Source: a bacterium
GTDB taxonomy: Bacteria; Margulisbacteria; Marinamargulisbacteria; JABIPA01
Direction of reading: 5' to 3'
NCBI GenBank assembly: GCA_018698675.1
Contig: JABIPA010000065.1
Location: forward strand, 1 to 64,000
Length of the DNA stretch: 64,000 nucleotides
The translations under genes were made by a program, and so were the position numbers. Positions 36,676 through 44,732 of the stretch are shown in pieces. Positions within the stretch are counted from its first letter, which is position 1; each line of letters starts with the position of its first letter. The notes beneath the pieces are model-generated. The model had not been told where the DNA came from. It saw nothing but the letters and a program-made list of their open reading frames with translations, and did no database searches.

Positions 36676-39600
36676 TTACCAAGTATTTTCTAGTTTTTGT
36701 TGCAAGTCTTGGGAGGCGGTATAATGGACATTTACCAATATATCCTTTTTTATTTCATCAGAAATCATAAGATTTTTCACGAGTTCTACTATTAGACTTT
36801 TTTCGGAATAAGGTACTGATTTATATAGTGAAAGTAATTTATCGAGTAATGGTCGAGAGTTACTAAAAAATTTATGAAGAGATTGGACAAGCGACATCTT
36901 AATTAGAGATTTAAAAAGATACAATCTTTCTTCATTAGGTAACCTATCGAATAGATTGAGAATTTCTGTATCAATTTGGCTAAGCTCATCAAATATATCT
37001 TTATGCTGTGTTAACTTTGAAAAGTAATGAATCATGTGGACCCCAATTTGAAAGGTCAACTTACTTTTACTACTTAATATCGAGCATGTTGCATCAATTA
37101 TGTCTGCCCTGTTTTGGAATATATCAACTGACATATTTTCTTCACTTATCATTCTAAATGCAACGATTGCCATACTTGTTTTATCCATTTCATTTTTAAT
37201 AGGATCATTTGTCCTATTAAATTTAGAACCAATATTCGCGATTGGATATGAAACTTCTAGTTTATTATTAGGCGCAACTATATTTTTGAATAGATGAAAA
37301 CTCACAGAGGAAAAGCCGGAAAACATTATCTGCGCAATTAAATTTGTCATAAATAAACCGTCATTCCGCATTCTCAATCTATAATCAGGATTTTTACTCA
37401 TATCGTTTATGATAGTTCCTACTAGCTGGCCTAGGTCTGGATCTGCACTATTAATCATTGTCGAAAGATATGAAGTAAATTCAGGGATCTTGATAAGTTG
37501 TAAGAGACTAAGATTGTTGTGCATTAGTTGAATGAATATTGTTTTAGCTTGTCCTTTGATAAAGTCATCATCAAGGTGTAAGAACTGTCCTATTTCTTTA
37601 ATTAAAATTGTTCTTTTTGAAAAAAATATTTGTTTATTTTTACTCAAAGTACCGGCTATGGATAACAGCTTACGATGATAAGTTGAATCGCTTGTTTGTA
37701 AACCTTTTACCATAGCATTGATTAGTTTAGTATTTGATATTAACGCGTTTTGGTTATTTAGACTTTCAGAGACCTTCGTTAAGACATTGATGGCACTATT
37801 TCTTATAAAGGGTTTATTTGAATCTAATTTATTGATTAGTGCATTTATGATCAATATATTTTCTCCCAATTTATCCGCGTTCTCGGTGTCGGCTGTTATA
37901 TCGTTTAGTAGCTTCAAAATTTTTCTGGTGATAACATCGTCTTCGCTAGCCAATACTCGTGTTAAGAGTGTAGTGTTTTCTAAATTAGAGACGACATCAT
38001 GTTGCAATGATTTATCTGACTCGAGTAGTTCCATCCAGCTTACGTCATCTATTGGGCTATTCCCTTCATATATATGTTTCACTTCGGGAATTGATTTTTC
38101 AGGATTTGGTTTTAATTTTTTTATGTCGCCTATTGGGCTATCATCTTCATATTTAAGGTCCTCTTCGGAAATCCATTTTTCAGGATTTAGTTTTAACTTT
38201 TCTGGATTTCTATTTATTTCGAGGGTAACTTTACTAGTTGGTTCATATAAGCATCTATAAATTAAATACCCAGTAATTATTGATAGTAAGGTATAAATCA
38301 TGGAGTTTCTATAATTACTTTTTTTAGCGGTTTCTACGTGAACTTCTGGTTCCGTGTTTCTAACAATGGACACTTCTTGAGCTTTAACTTCTGCTTCCCT
38401 GGCTTCAATAATAAGTTGTCTATTTCGTCTTCTAGGAGTCGTTTGCGTAACGGGTTCTCTTATGACAGGTTCTGTTGTAGTGAATAGAATTAATCTTTTT
38501 TCGTCTGGTGTTAGCATTGAAAAAACTATTCGTTCTTTAGATTTAACATCTTTATCAATTCCAAATTCGATCCACTTCCCTGCCGTGTTATCCGCTTTTC
38601 TAATTTCTTCACAAATCGATTTGTAAAATAGCAATCTATTCTCTATTAATGGAATCGTTACCATATTGATACGTTCTTCGGTAGTTAATTGTACTCCAGT
38701 ATCGGTGTGTAGTGCAGAAATGTCCTTTTTTAGTTGATTTAGGTGCGATTTTAGAACTCTTATGTCTTTTGCGCTTATTTTGGTCGTCAGGCCTTGGAGA
38801 GAGACGTCGTTCATATTAGGAATACGTTTCTTTAAAAATGTTTGTTGAATAAATGTATCAAGGAATATTTGATAGTCGGAGACTTTTTCATTTAAAACGT
38901 TTGCAATAGATAGGAGGACATTTTCTAATGATTCTTGATTTCTAACCGATATAGAAGATTCCGTTCCTGATTCAGTAACGTTTTCATTTTTCTCCTTATA
39001 ATCAGCATCCTCATCGTCTATATCGTTGAATTCGTCGTTCTGGATATCTAATCTTAGCTTAGTAAAAAGATTATCCGTTTTATTGAGGTCTTCAATGTAG
39101 TCTTCTATCGTTATGGATGTATCTTGAGTATTTAGCTCATCCTCTTTGACTTCATCGCAACTTTCAAAAAAACCTGGAATTTGAAACCACTTTCTTGCGT
39201 GATTTTGATATGAAAGAAGCGTATGATCGTCTGGTAATTCTAGAGCTGATTGAATGTCGCTTATTAAGTATATTCGTCCTTCAGAACTATTTGTCGCGCC
39301 AATCATATATCTACTTTTAGACCCGACTTTTAGTTCATAGGCTTTTACTCGAGTGGATTCATAAGTTGAACTTACACCTAAATAGCTGAATGTTTTATTA
39401 TAGTATTCAGGTAGTTCCTGTAGTTTATTAAAGAAGGCTTTATCTGCAAGAATTTTTGGGATTAAAGATGATAACCGATCTCCTTCATTTAATTTTTCAT
39501 ATTCGGTAAACGCGTGTAAAGAAATTTTCTCTAGCTCTTTTAAACTAATATTTAGCCCTCTTTCAGAACTATAATTTAGAAGGAAATGGGATAGTTTATA

Positions 39601-40275
39601 TAGAGGTTCACTTTCGATGCGTACAATTATTTTATCTAGGTGAGGTAGGACGGGGCTATTAACACCCTCGTTATCTTTTTTTGCTAAAAGTTCGTCTTTG
39701 TATGCATATAACTTATTCATCAATTTCATGTCGCAGTATTGAGTATTGATAATTTTCGATTCAAATTCTTGTAAACGATCGATAGTAAATTTATCCGATT
39801 CATTTTTTGAAATATGGTTTTGATAGGAACTAGGGAATTTACTGTTTTTTAGAGATAGTAGCGGTTGATCACTTCCTCTTAACTTTAAGGCTTCTTTTAT
39901 GCTTTCATGAATTTCATCTACTAATTCACCTGTTGAACTAGGTATTAAGTTCAATTCGTTGAAATCTATTGATGACTGACTAAACATGGTTTCGTAATGT
40001 CTTTTCCAGTTGGTAACGATTAATTGTTTTTCATTATTACTCAATTCAGTTTCCCATTTGGATTGAATATGTAGAATTAATTTATCTTTTTCTTTCGGAA
40101 TATTTAGGTAATTATTTACGTAATCTAGAGCATCATTAGTGAGCACATCAGAAATGTTAGGTGAATATATGTTCATTCCTGTTAGGGACAGGTTTGCGCA
40201 TTCTTCGATTTCAGATGAAAACGTTTGAATTCCAATTTCGATAAGAGAATTTTGATATGCGACTAATTTTTTCAT
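36676..40275 (-). CDS. giant protein with central membrane helix and HEAT/ARM-like C-terminus
   Basis: A 1199-residue protein. Residues 1 to about 640 are helical and polar with no assigned domain. A single hydrophobic helix lies near residue 660 (SMIYTLLSIITGYLIY). It is followed by a short tandem linker repeat (LNPEKWISEEDLKYEDDSPI, then KPNPEKSIPEVKHIYEGNSP) and about 440 residues of HEAT/ARM-like helices. It starts MKKLVAYQNSLIE. No Shine-Dalgarno is present; the motif TACGATAAATA lies 8 bp before the ATG. It probably spans a membrane once and presents a protein-binding solenoid. No catalytic site seen. Confidence 0.7.
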   Translation of the reverse strand: MKKLVAYQNSLIEIGIQTFSSEIEECANLSLTGMNIYSPNISDVLTNDALDYVNNYLNIPKEKDKLILHIQSKWETELSNNEKQLIVTNWKRHYETMFSQSSIDFNELNLIPSSTGELVDEIHESIKEALKLRGSDQPLLSLKNSKFPSSYQNHISKNESDKFTIDRLQEFESKIINTQYCDMKLMNKLYAYKDELLAKKDNEGVNSPVLPHLDKIIVRIESEPLYKLSHFLLNYSSERGLNISLKELEKISLHAFTEYEKLNEGDRLSSLIPKILADKAFFNKLQELPEYYNKTFSYLGVSSTYESTRVKAYELKVGSKSRYMIGATNSSEGRIYLISDIQSALELPDDHTLLSYQNHARKWFQIPGFFESCDEVKEDELNTQDTSITIEDYIEDLNKTDNLFTKLRLDIQNDEFNDIDDEDADYKEKNENVTESGTESSISVRNQESLENVLLSIANVLNEKVSDYQIFLDTFIQQTFLKKRIPNMNDVSLQGLTTKISAKDIRVLKSHLNQLKKDISALHTDTGVQLTTEERINMVTIPLIENRLLFYKSICEEIRKADNTAGKWIEFGIDKDVKSKERIVFSMLTPDEKRLILFTTTEPVIREPVTQTTPRRRNRQLIIEAREAEVKAQEVSIVRNTEPEVHVETAKKSNYRNSMIYTLLSIITGYLIYRCLYEPTSKVTLEINRNPEKLKLNPEKWISEEDLKYEDDSPIGDIKKLKPNPEKSIPEVKHIYEGNSPIDDVSWMELLESDKSLQHDVVSNLENTTLLTRVLASEDDVITRKILKLLNDITADTENADKLGENILIINALINKLDSNKPFIRNSAINVLTKVSESLNNQNALISNTKLINAMVKGLQTSDSTYHRKLLSIAGTLSKNKQIFFSKRTILIKEIGQFLHLDDDFIKGQAKTIFIQLMHNNLSLLQLIKIPEFTSYLSTMINSADPDLGQLVGTIINDMSKNPDYRLRMRNDGLFMTNLIAQIMFSGFSSVSFHLFKNIVAPNNKLEVSYPIANIGSKFNRTNDPIKNEMDKTSMAIVAFRMISEENMSVDIFQNRADIIDATCSILSSKSKLTFQIGVHMIHYFSKLTQHKDIFDELSQIDTEILNLFDRLPNEERLYLFKSLIKMSLVQSLHKFFSNSRPLLDKLLSLYKSVPYSEKSLIVELVKNLMISDEIKKDILVNVHYTASQDLQQKLENTW

Positions 40276-40283
40276 AATATATC

Positions 40284-40294
40284 TATTTATCGTA
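40284..40294 (-). promoter_or_regulatory. recurrent motif TACGATAAATA
   Basis: An exact copy 8 bp before the ATG of the 1199-residue protein. The whole leader closely matches that of the small gene starting at 41768. Confidence 0.35.
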
Positions 40295-40389
40295 AGAATA
40301 TTATAATAATTTCAATTTTTTATGTATAATTTTTTTGGTGACTACTTTCATTTGTCATTGGTAAAATCGTGTTAATTTAAAAATGAGAT

Positions 40390-41577
40390 TCATCGAAGTA
40401 GTTCGTCATTTAAATAGGCGTCCATATTTTTTGTCGCATTGATTCTTTTTGATATGGTAGAGCATAAGGTATTTGACTTTAATCCGTGCATTAAATTATC
40501 CCAAGTGCCCCAAAACAGTTTTTGATTTGATAGTCTAAGTTTGTCTAAAACTAATAGTGCAAGGGATACGCTATCATGATGTTTGTCTCCTAAAACTTCC
40601 GCTATATATCCCATTCCTTTTCTATAACTTCCTGCTACGGGACATGTTAAGCTATAGCATAAGAAATAGAATGCTAATTTTTTAGAATGATTTGACTTTG
40701 ATTTTGTGAGACTAAGCATTAGGTTGAAATACTTATCACTTAATCCATTTTTTGTTATCAATGGGACTATTTTTCCGTTTAATATATGCTGACCATCCGT
40801 TCTTAAACTAAGAAATTGTTCGAATTTTGAAATAGATTCGGATGTGTTTTCGTCATTTGCCTTATCAATTGAATAAACATAGGTTCGTTGGAATGTGTCT
40901 TTTATAGTTGACTCTGTAAGATAAGATAGTTTGCTTAATGTTTCTATTATAAATTTATTGAGTGGAACACTTTTTTCAAACGTTGTTTTGGGAACTCCGA
41001 TTAGTTCTTCGATAATAAATTCGGCACAAAATTGTCTTGTTCGTGAGTTGCCGGATCGAGCCATATTAAAAAGCAATGATCTGTAATTTTCATAGTGATG
41101 TTGCTCTATATTACTTGTTAAACAAACTAGTGCATCATGGGCAACTTTCTGATGCTTACTTCTTTTGGATCCTGCCATATCGAATATCATATGTTGGAAA
41201 TGATATTTGCTGTTGTCTTTTAAATATAGCATTAAATTTTTTAGGCATAAGCTCGCTGTGTATCTGTGAATACTATTTGTAGAACTGGATAGGGATTCTA
41301 TTTGTTTTTCTAGTTGCCCTGGTACGTGTTCGTCATTTTTTAAAAAAGGAAGAACTAATGCAAATGCCGCCGTTTCATTGTCGTTGTATGAATTTGATGA
41401 AATCAGTAAAAGAATTTCAGGAACAAATAGGTTTGATATACTTAAATTCATTTCTGGGTTATTTTTGTCAAATCCATATTGAATACTCCAAGCATCGAAA
41501 ATTTTGTTGCCTGGGTTACTGGATATAACTTTTTTATTTATTCTAGACATTTGGGGATGTTTTTTATGATTTTTCAT
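40390..41577 (-). CDS. unknown helical protein, HEAT/ARM-like
   Basis: A 395-residue protein composed mainly of helices that resemble HEAT/ARM repeats, for example NETAAFALVLPFLKND, SIHRYTASLCLKNLML and KVAHDALVCLTSNIEQ, each about 40 residues apart. It starts MKNHKKHPQMSRINKKVISSNPG; a second ATG (M10) would start right before NKKVISSNPG, a motif like the N-termini of two other accessory genes. There is no signal peptide and no membrane segment. It lies just downstream of a 46-codon gene on the same strand. Function unknown. Confidence 0.65.
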   Translation of the reverse strand: MKNHKKHPQMSRINKKVISSNPGNKIFDAWSIQYGFDKNNPEMNLSISNLFVPEILLLISSNSYNDNETAAFALVLPFLKNDEHVPGQLEKQIESLSSSTNSIHRYTASLCLKNLMLYLKDNSKYHFQHMIFDMAGSKRSKHQKVAHDALVCLTSNIEQHHYENYRSLLFNMARSGNSRTRQFCAEFIIEELIGVPKTTFEKSVPLNKFIIETLSKLSYLTESTIKDTFQRTYVYSIDKANDENTSESISKFEQFLSLRTDGQHILNGKIVPLITKNGLSDKYFNLMLSLTKSKSNHSKKLAFYFLCYSLTCPVAGSYRKGMGYIAEVLGDKHHDSVSLALLVLDKLRLSNQKLFWGTWDNLMHGLKSNTLCSTISKRINATKNMDAYLNDELLR

Positions 41578-41627
41578 TTTGAACTCTCTTTCGTTTATAT
41601 GTATGTTTGTTTCAGTTAATTATGAAT

Positions 41628-41768
41628 TTAAGTAAATCTAGATTTGTTTCCTGTAGAATCGTAATAGTTCGGCTTATTGATACCTGCGTCTTGTGTGACA
41701 CTTGTTTTAGGAATAGTTAGTTCGTTATGAAGAGAGTTCAGACCCTCGGATGATAGATTTTTTTTCAT
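41628..41768 (-). CDS. small unknown protein (46 aa)
   Basis: A 46-codon frame, MKKNLSSEGLNSLHNELT at the start and ending NKSRFT before TAA. It is supported by its leader: TTCGATAAATAGAAATAATATG nearly matches the leader of the 1199-residue gene at 40275 (ACGATAAATAGATATATTATG). It ends 51 bp before the gene at 40390-41577 begins and could be cotranscribed with it. It is hydrophilic, has no cysteines and no membrane segment. It could equally be the remnant of a longer gene. Confidence 0.4.
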   Translation of the reverse strand: MKKNLSSEGLNSLHNELTIPKTSVTQDAGINKPNYYDSTGNKSRFT

Positions 41769-41776
41769 ATTATTTC

Positions 41777-41786
41777 TATTTATCGA
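41777..41786 (-). promoter_or_regulatory. near copy of the TACGATAAATA motif
   Basis: TCGATAAATA, 8 bp before the ATG of the 46-codon gene, the same spacing as at 40284. One base differs from the 11-bp form. Confidence 0.3.
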
Positions 41787-41903
41787 AATTATTAATGATT
41801 AATTTCATTTATTTTAATAACTAATTTTATATATTTTTTAGTTAATTTATTCTCGATATAGATAAAAATTTGTGGGTACCTAAAATGGTATAATTAATGG
41901 TCT

Positions 41904-42578
41904 ATGATTAGTAAATACACATCCTATATGCTTTTAAATCCAGACTCGTATTGCGGTTTATCGAAAAAACTAGTTCCGAAACTATCACTCTTAAAAGATA
42001 ATCGAGTAACCTTTAAAAATGAAATTCATCGTTCAAGTAAATTTGCGATATGCCACTACTCCATTTCTATCGTAAATGACGTTTTAAATTTGACCTATGA
42101 CACAGATAAGTCTTTAGTTTCTAGTAATCAAAAAAAGACCTATTCGGATCCTAAAATACTTGATGACCCTACTATTAGAGAGGTTTTAAGCACGTTTTTA
42201 AATGATATAGGTGATGATTCAATCGTTCGTGCTGAGGTAAAACTAATTCAAACGGATAAATTCCCATTTATTTTCAATCCCCATAGAGACAGTCAATTTA
42301 AACGACTTAGGAATATAACGTATTTGGCGACGTTGATTCTTTCTTCGTCTGGAATTGAAGGTGGAAACATGCAGTTGTTTCATTCTGAAAATGATAAATT
42401 GGGACCTTTCAAACTTATCGACGAATTACCGGTTGATGCAGGTATTGGTTATGTTGTTGATGAAAGAGAGAAGCGAGTGTTCCATGGAATGAAACCTGCT
42501 TATCATAAAGATGATACGGCGCATCGAGCTGCGCTTCTTATCCGATTTTACGACTCCCCTATTGGTGGCCAAAGATAG
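41904..42578 (+). CDS. 2-oxoglutarate/Fe(II)-dependent oxygenase
   Basis: A 224-residue protein with the iron-binding HxD in NPHRDSQ, the distal His in RVFHGMKP and the 2-oxoglutarate-binding Arg in HRAALLIRFYD. The SGIEGGNMQLF segment between them fits the 2OG-Fe dioxygenase family that includes amino acid hydroxylases such as isoleucine dioxygenase. The substrate is therefore probably a small molecule or amino acid, but cannot be fixed. The gene stands alone and is convergent with the gene at 42659. Confidence 0.78.
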   Translation: MISKYTSYMLLNPDSYCGLSKKLVPKLSLLKDNRVTFKNEIHRSSKFAICHYSISIVNDVLNLTYDTDKSLVSSNQKKTYSDPKILDDPTIREVLSTFLNDIGDDSIVRAEVKLIQTDKFPFIFNPHRDSQFKRLRNITYLATLILSSSGIEGGNMQLFHSENDKLGPFKLIDELPVDAGIGYVVDEREKRVFHGMKPAYHKDDTAHRAALLIRFYDSPIGGQR

Positions 42579-42589
42579 GCTCTTCTTTT

Positions 42590-42616
42590 ACTCAAGCGAT
42601 ATCCTTGGACTTGAGT
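42590..42616. terminator. weak hairpin between convergent genes
   Basis: A 7-bp stem, ACTCAAG and CTTGAGT, with a 13-base loop, in the 80-bp gap between convergent genes. There is no clear T-run on the plus strand. Confidence 0.3.
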
Positions 42617-42658
42617 GTCTAAAAGTCGATTTAATGTATCTAAAGATCCGTAAAATTA

Positions 42659-43585
42659 CTACTTAAAATTCGTCAATATTCCATTAGGTTTTAGCATTTC
42701 TCGTTCTGATTCTTTATGTGATGAATAAACTCTTAGTAATTCGGTTCTCAACGATTGAAAAGCCGAGTGGGTTCCAGTATTTTTGCATGCTTCTTTTAGT
42801 GCAACCGAGGATTTTTCAATATTTCTTTGGGATGTAAAAAATATAATTTTGCATATTTCGTTATCATTATCGTTATTTATTCTTGTTCTCAATAAGTTAT
42901 ATACTTTTGCGGTGTTTTTATTCCTATATCGTTGTTCTCGTGGTATCGAAACCCGTTGAAAGGATTCTGATAATTCATCCTGTATATTTGAATTTCTTAT
43001 AATTGCCTTTTTTTTCGGGTATTTATCGACTTTAAAGCATTGAGCTTGTTTAAAAATTTTTCGTTTGGATTCTTCATAATCAAAAGCTATCTGTGACAGT
43101 GTTATTTTTAGGGTTGTAAACGCAGACGACGTTCCAGAATCTTTGCAATGTTCTTTTAACTTTTTTTCGGCTCTTGATATATTGCATCCCGAAGTAAAAT
43201 ATGCGATTTCACATATTTCTTTATCATTTTTTGTTCCTACTCTGTTTCTTAACAGAACTAATATATTGATGTTGTTTTTTAATTCATAATATTCTTTTCT
43301 TGTTAAATGGAACGTGTTTTTTACTTCTTGTATAGAAGGAGCCTCTTTTGTTTGGATAGGTGCCGCGTAGTTTTGGGCGCTTGTTTTGTTGGTTGGATCA
43401 TCCCGTTTTATATAACCAATGATAATGTTCAGAGTTTCTTGTGCTGACAAATCAATTGTGGGGAATGTATAGGAGCAAATAAAGGTAAAAATAGAATTTG
43501 CTAAGGATTTCCAATTATATGAAATTGCATCACTAGATTCGAAGACTATATCTGGTTTTATAGCAATTACTTTATGTCTATTCAT
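42659..43585 (-). CDS. unknown protein with two tandem about 95-residue repeats
   Basis: A 308-residue protein. After about 100 unassigned residues, two homologous units follow. The first contains LLRNRVGTKNDKEICEIAYF and then KDSGTSSAFTTLK; the second contains LLRTRINNDNDNEICKIIFF and then KNTGTHSAFQSLR. The shared core is LLRxRxxxxxDxEICxIxxFTS...KxxGTxSAFxxL. The units look like compact helical domains produced by internal duplication. No family is recognised, and there is no signal peptide or transmembrane helix. Confidence 0.65.
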   Translation of the reverse strand: MNRHKVIAIKPDIVFESSDAISYNWKSLANSIFTFICSYTFPTIDLSAQETLNIIIGYIKRDDPTNKTSAQNYAAPIQTKEAPSIQEVKNTFHLTRKEYYELKNNINILVLLRNRVGTKNDKEICEIAYFTSGCNISRAEKKLKEHCKDSGTSSAFTTLKITLSQIAFDYEESKRKIFKQAQCFKVDKYPKKKAIIRNSNIQDELSESFQRVSIPREQRYRNKNTAKVYNLLRTRINNDNDNEICKIIFFTSQRNIEKSSVALKEACKNTGTHSAFQSLRTELLRVYSSHKESEREMLKPNGILTNFK

Positions 43586-43902
43586 TTACGAGTCTCACTT
43601 TGTAAAAGATATTGATTAATTTTCGATAGTTTTTGTTGTTTCTCGACTATACTATAATTACTCTTAATTTAGGTAATATTCAATGCTCTATATTCAATTT
43701 TAAATTATCTTTGCTTATGTTTGGTAGCAACTGTCATTAAAATTGGCGTAACGAGGATTTTTGGTTATTTAATTCTAAAAACACCTTAAAAATTGCTTTT
43801 TTCTTTTTCAATTCATTATCTATAAATATCTTGCCCCATTGAAAATTATCGATAAATATTTTACAAAGGTTTTTATATCTTTAACTAAAAGGACTTATAC
43901 AT
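43586..43902. other. AT-rich divergent intergenic region (317 bp)
   Basis: It separates two divergent accessory genes. I see no gene, tRNA or hairpin. At 43849-43858 it holds TCGATAAATA, a near copy of the recurrent 11-bp motif, on the plus strand and 44 bp before the ATG at 43903. GGAC lies just upstream of that ATG. Confidence 0.4.
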
Positions 43903-44724
43903 ATGATTACTATAGATTCCGCTTCCAACTGCTTTGCTTTTCCATTGAGTACAGTTTTCAACAATTGTTTATCTAATATCCCTGTAGAACGTTCGACTAA
44001 AAAGTCTTTTGTTGAAAAAGGGACTGCTGTTATCGCTACGACTCAGCAATCATTACAAACATCAAATATTCATTCGGGCGTTGGCGTAGCTATTGTTATG
44101 AATACTGGAGATAGGTTTCTTGCTCATTTTAATGATGTTTCTGCCGTAACAGTTTCTATTGATAAAAGTTTAGCTCAAATTAAGAAAACTAATCCTGATG
44201 CTCAAATAGTGGAAATAGTCATGTGTGGTGGGCTTGATTCTCATGCTAGTGTGTTGGGGACATCTATCCATGGCGCAAAATATGGAGCTATGGGACTTGG
44301 ATTAGCTTTACCTGTATCTTTGCCTGTGTGTATTACTGCATCGTTAGGACTTTATTTATCATGCTCTGTTTGTGGTCCAGAACAAGAAGTGGGTAGTTCC
44401 GTTTTACGAGAGGCCGTTATTAAAAAGGTAACGGAATTGCATGAACAGAACCCGTCGTCAAAATTGGTCATTCATTCTGTTAGTGAGGAGTCCCCTCTTT
44501 TTCTTATGGTTAAGAATGATTGCCAAATCGTAGTGTGTCCTGATGTCTCAGAGGAAGTAAAAAAGGCGTTTATTGTTGGGTTCAATGAGCACGGGATTAG
44601 TCGGAGTAATTATCGGCATGCGACAATTTTGGCGAGTACTGAAGCTGAACCGCCTTTAGATTTGCACAATCAATCTATTAAACGACCTTATATTCTTAAT
44701 TTTGATGGGAAAAAGAATAGTTAA
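43903..44724 (+). CDS. unknown protein (273 aa) with one hydrophobic segment
   Basis: A mixed alpha/beta protein. Residues about 62-80 read SGVGVAIVMNTGDRFLAHF, and 102-125 read VEIVMCGGLDSHASVLGTSI. Together these vaguely recall CheD/CNF-type deamidase folds (a G-V-A-V strand followed by a histidine strand), but the catalytic cysteine of that fold would be replaced by serine, so I do not make the assignment. A Gly/Leu-rich hydrophobic stretch (LGLALPVSLPVCITASLGLY) could be a membrane helix or buried core. It is convergent with the 1031-residue gene. Confidence 0.6.
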   Translation: MITIDSASNCFAFPLSTVFNNCLSNIPVERSTKKSFVEKGTAVIATTQQSLQTSNIHSGVGVAIVMNTGDRFLAHFNDVSAVTVSIDKSLAQIKKTNPDAQIVEIVMCGGLDSHASVLGTSIHGAKYGAMGLGLALPVSLPVCITASLGLYLSCSVCGPEQEVGSSVLREAVIKKVTELHEQNPSSKLVIHSVSEESPLFLMVKNDCQIVVCPDVSEEVKKAFIVGFNEHGISRSNYRHATILASTEAEPPLDLHNQSIKRPYILNFDGKKNS

Positions 44725-44732
44725 TTCTAGGA

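Noticed and set aside
43903-44724. CheD/CNF-type deamidase assignment
   Set aside because: Only the strand pattern is similar; the expected catalytic cysteine is not in place.
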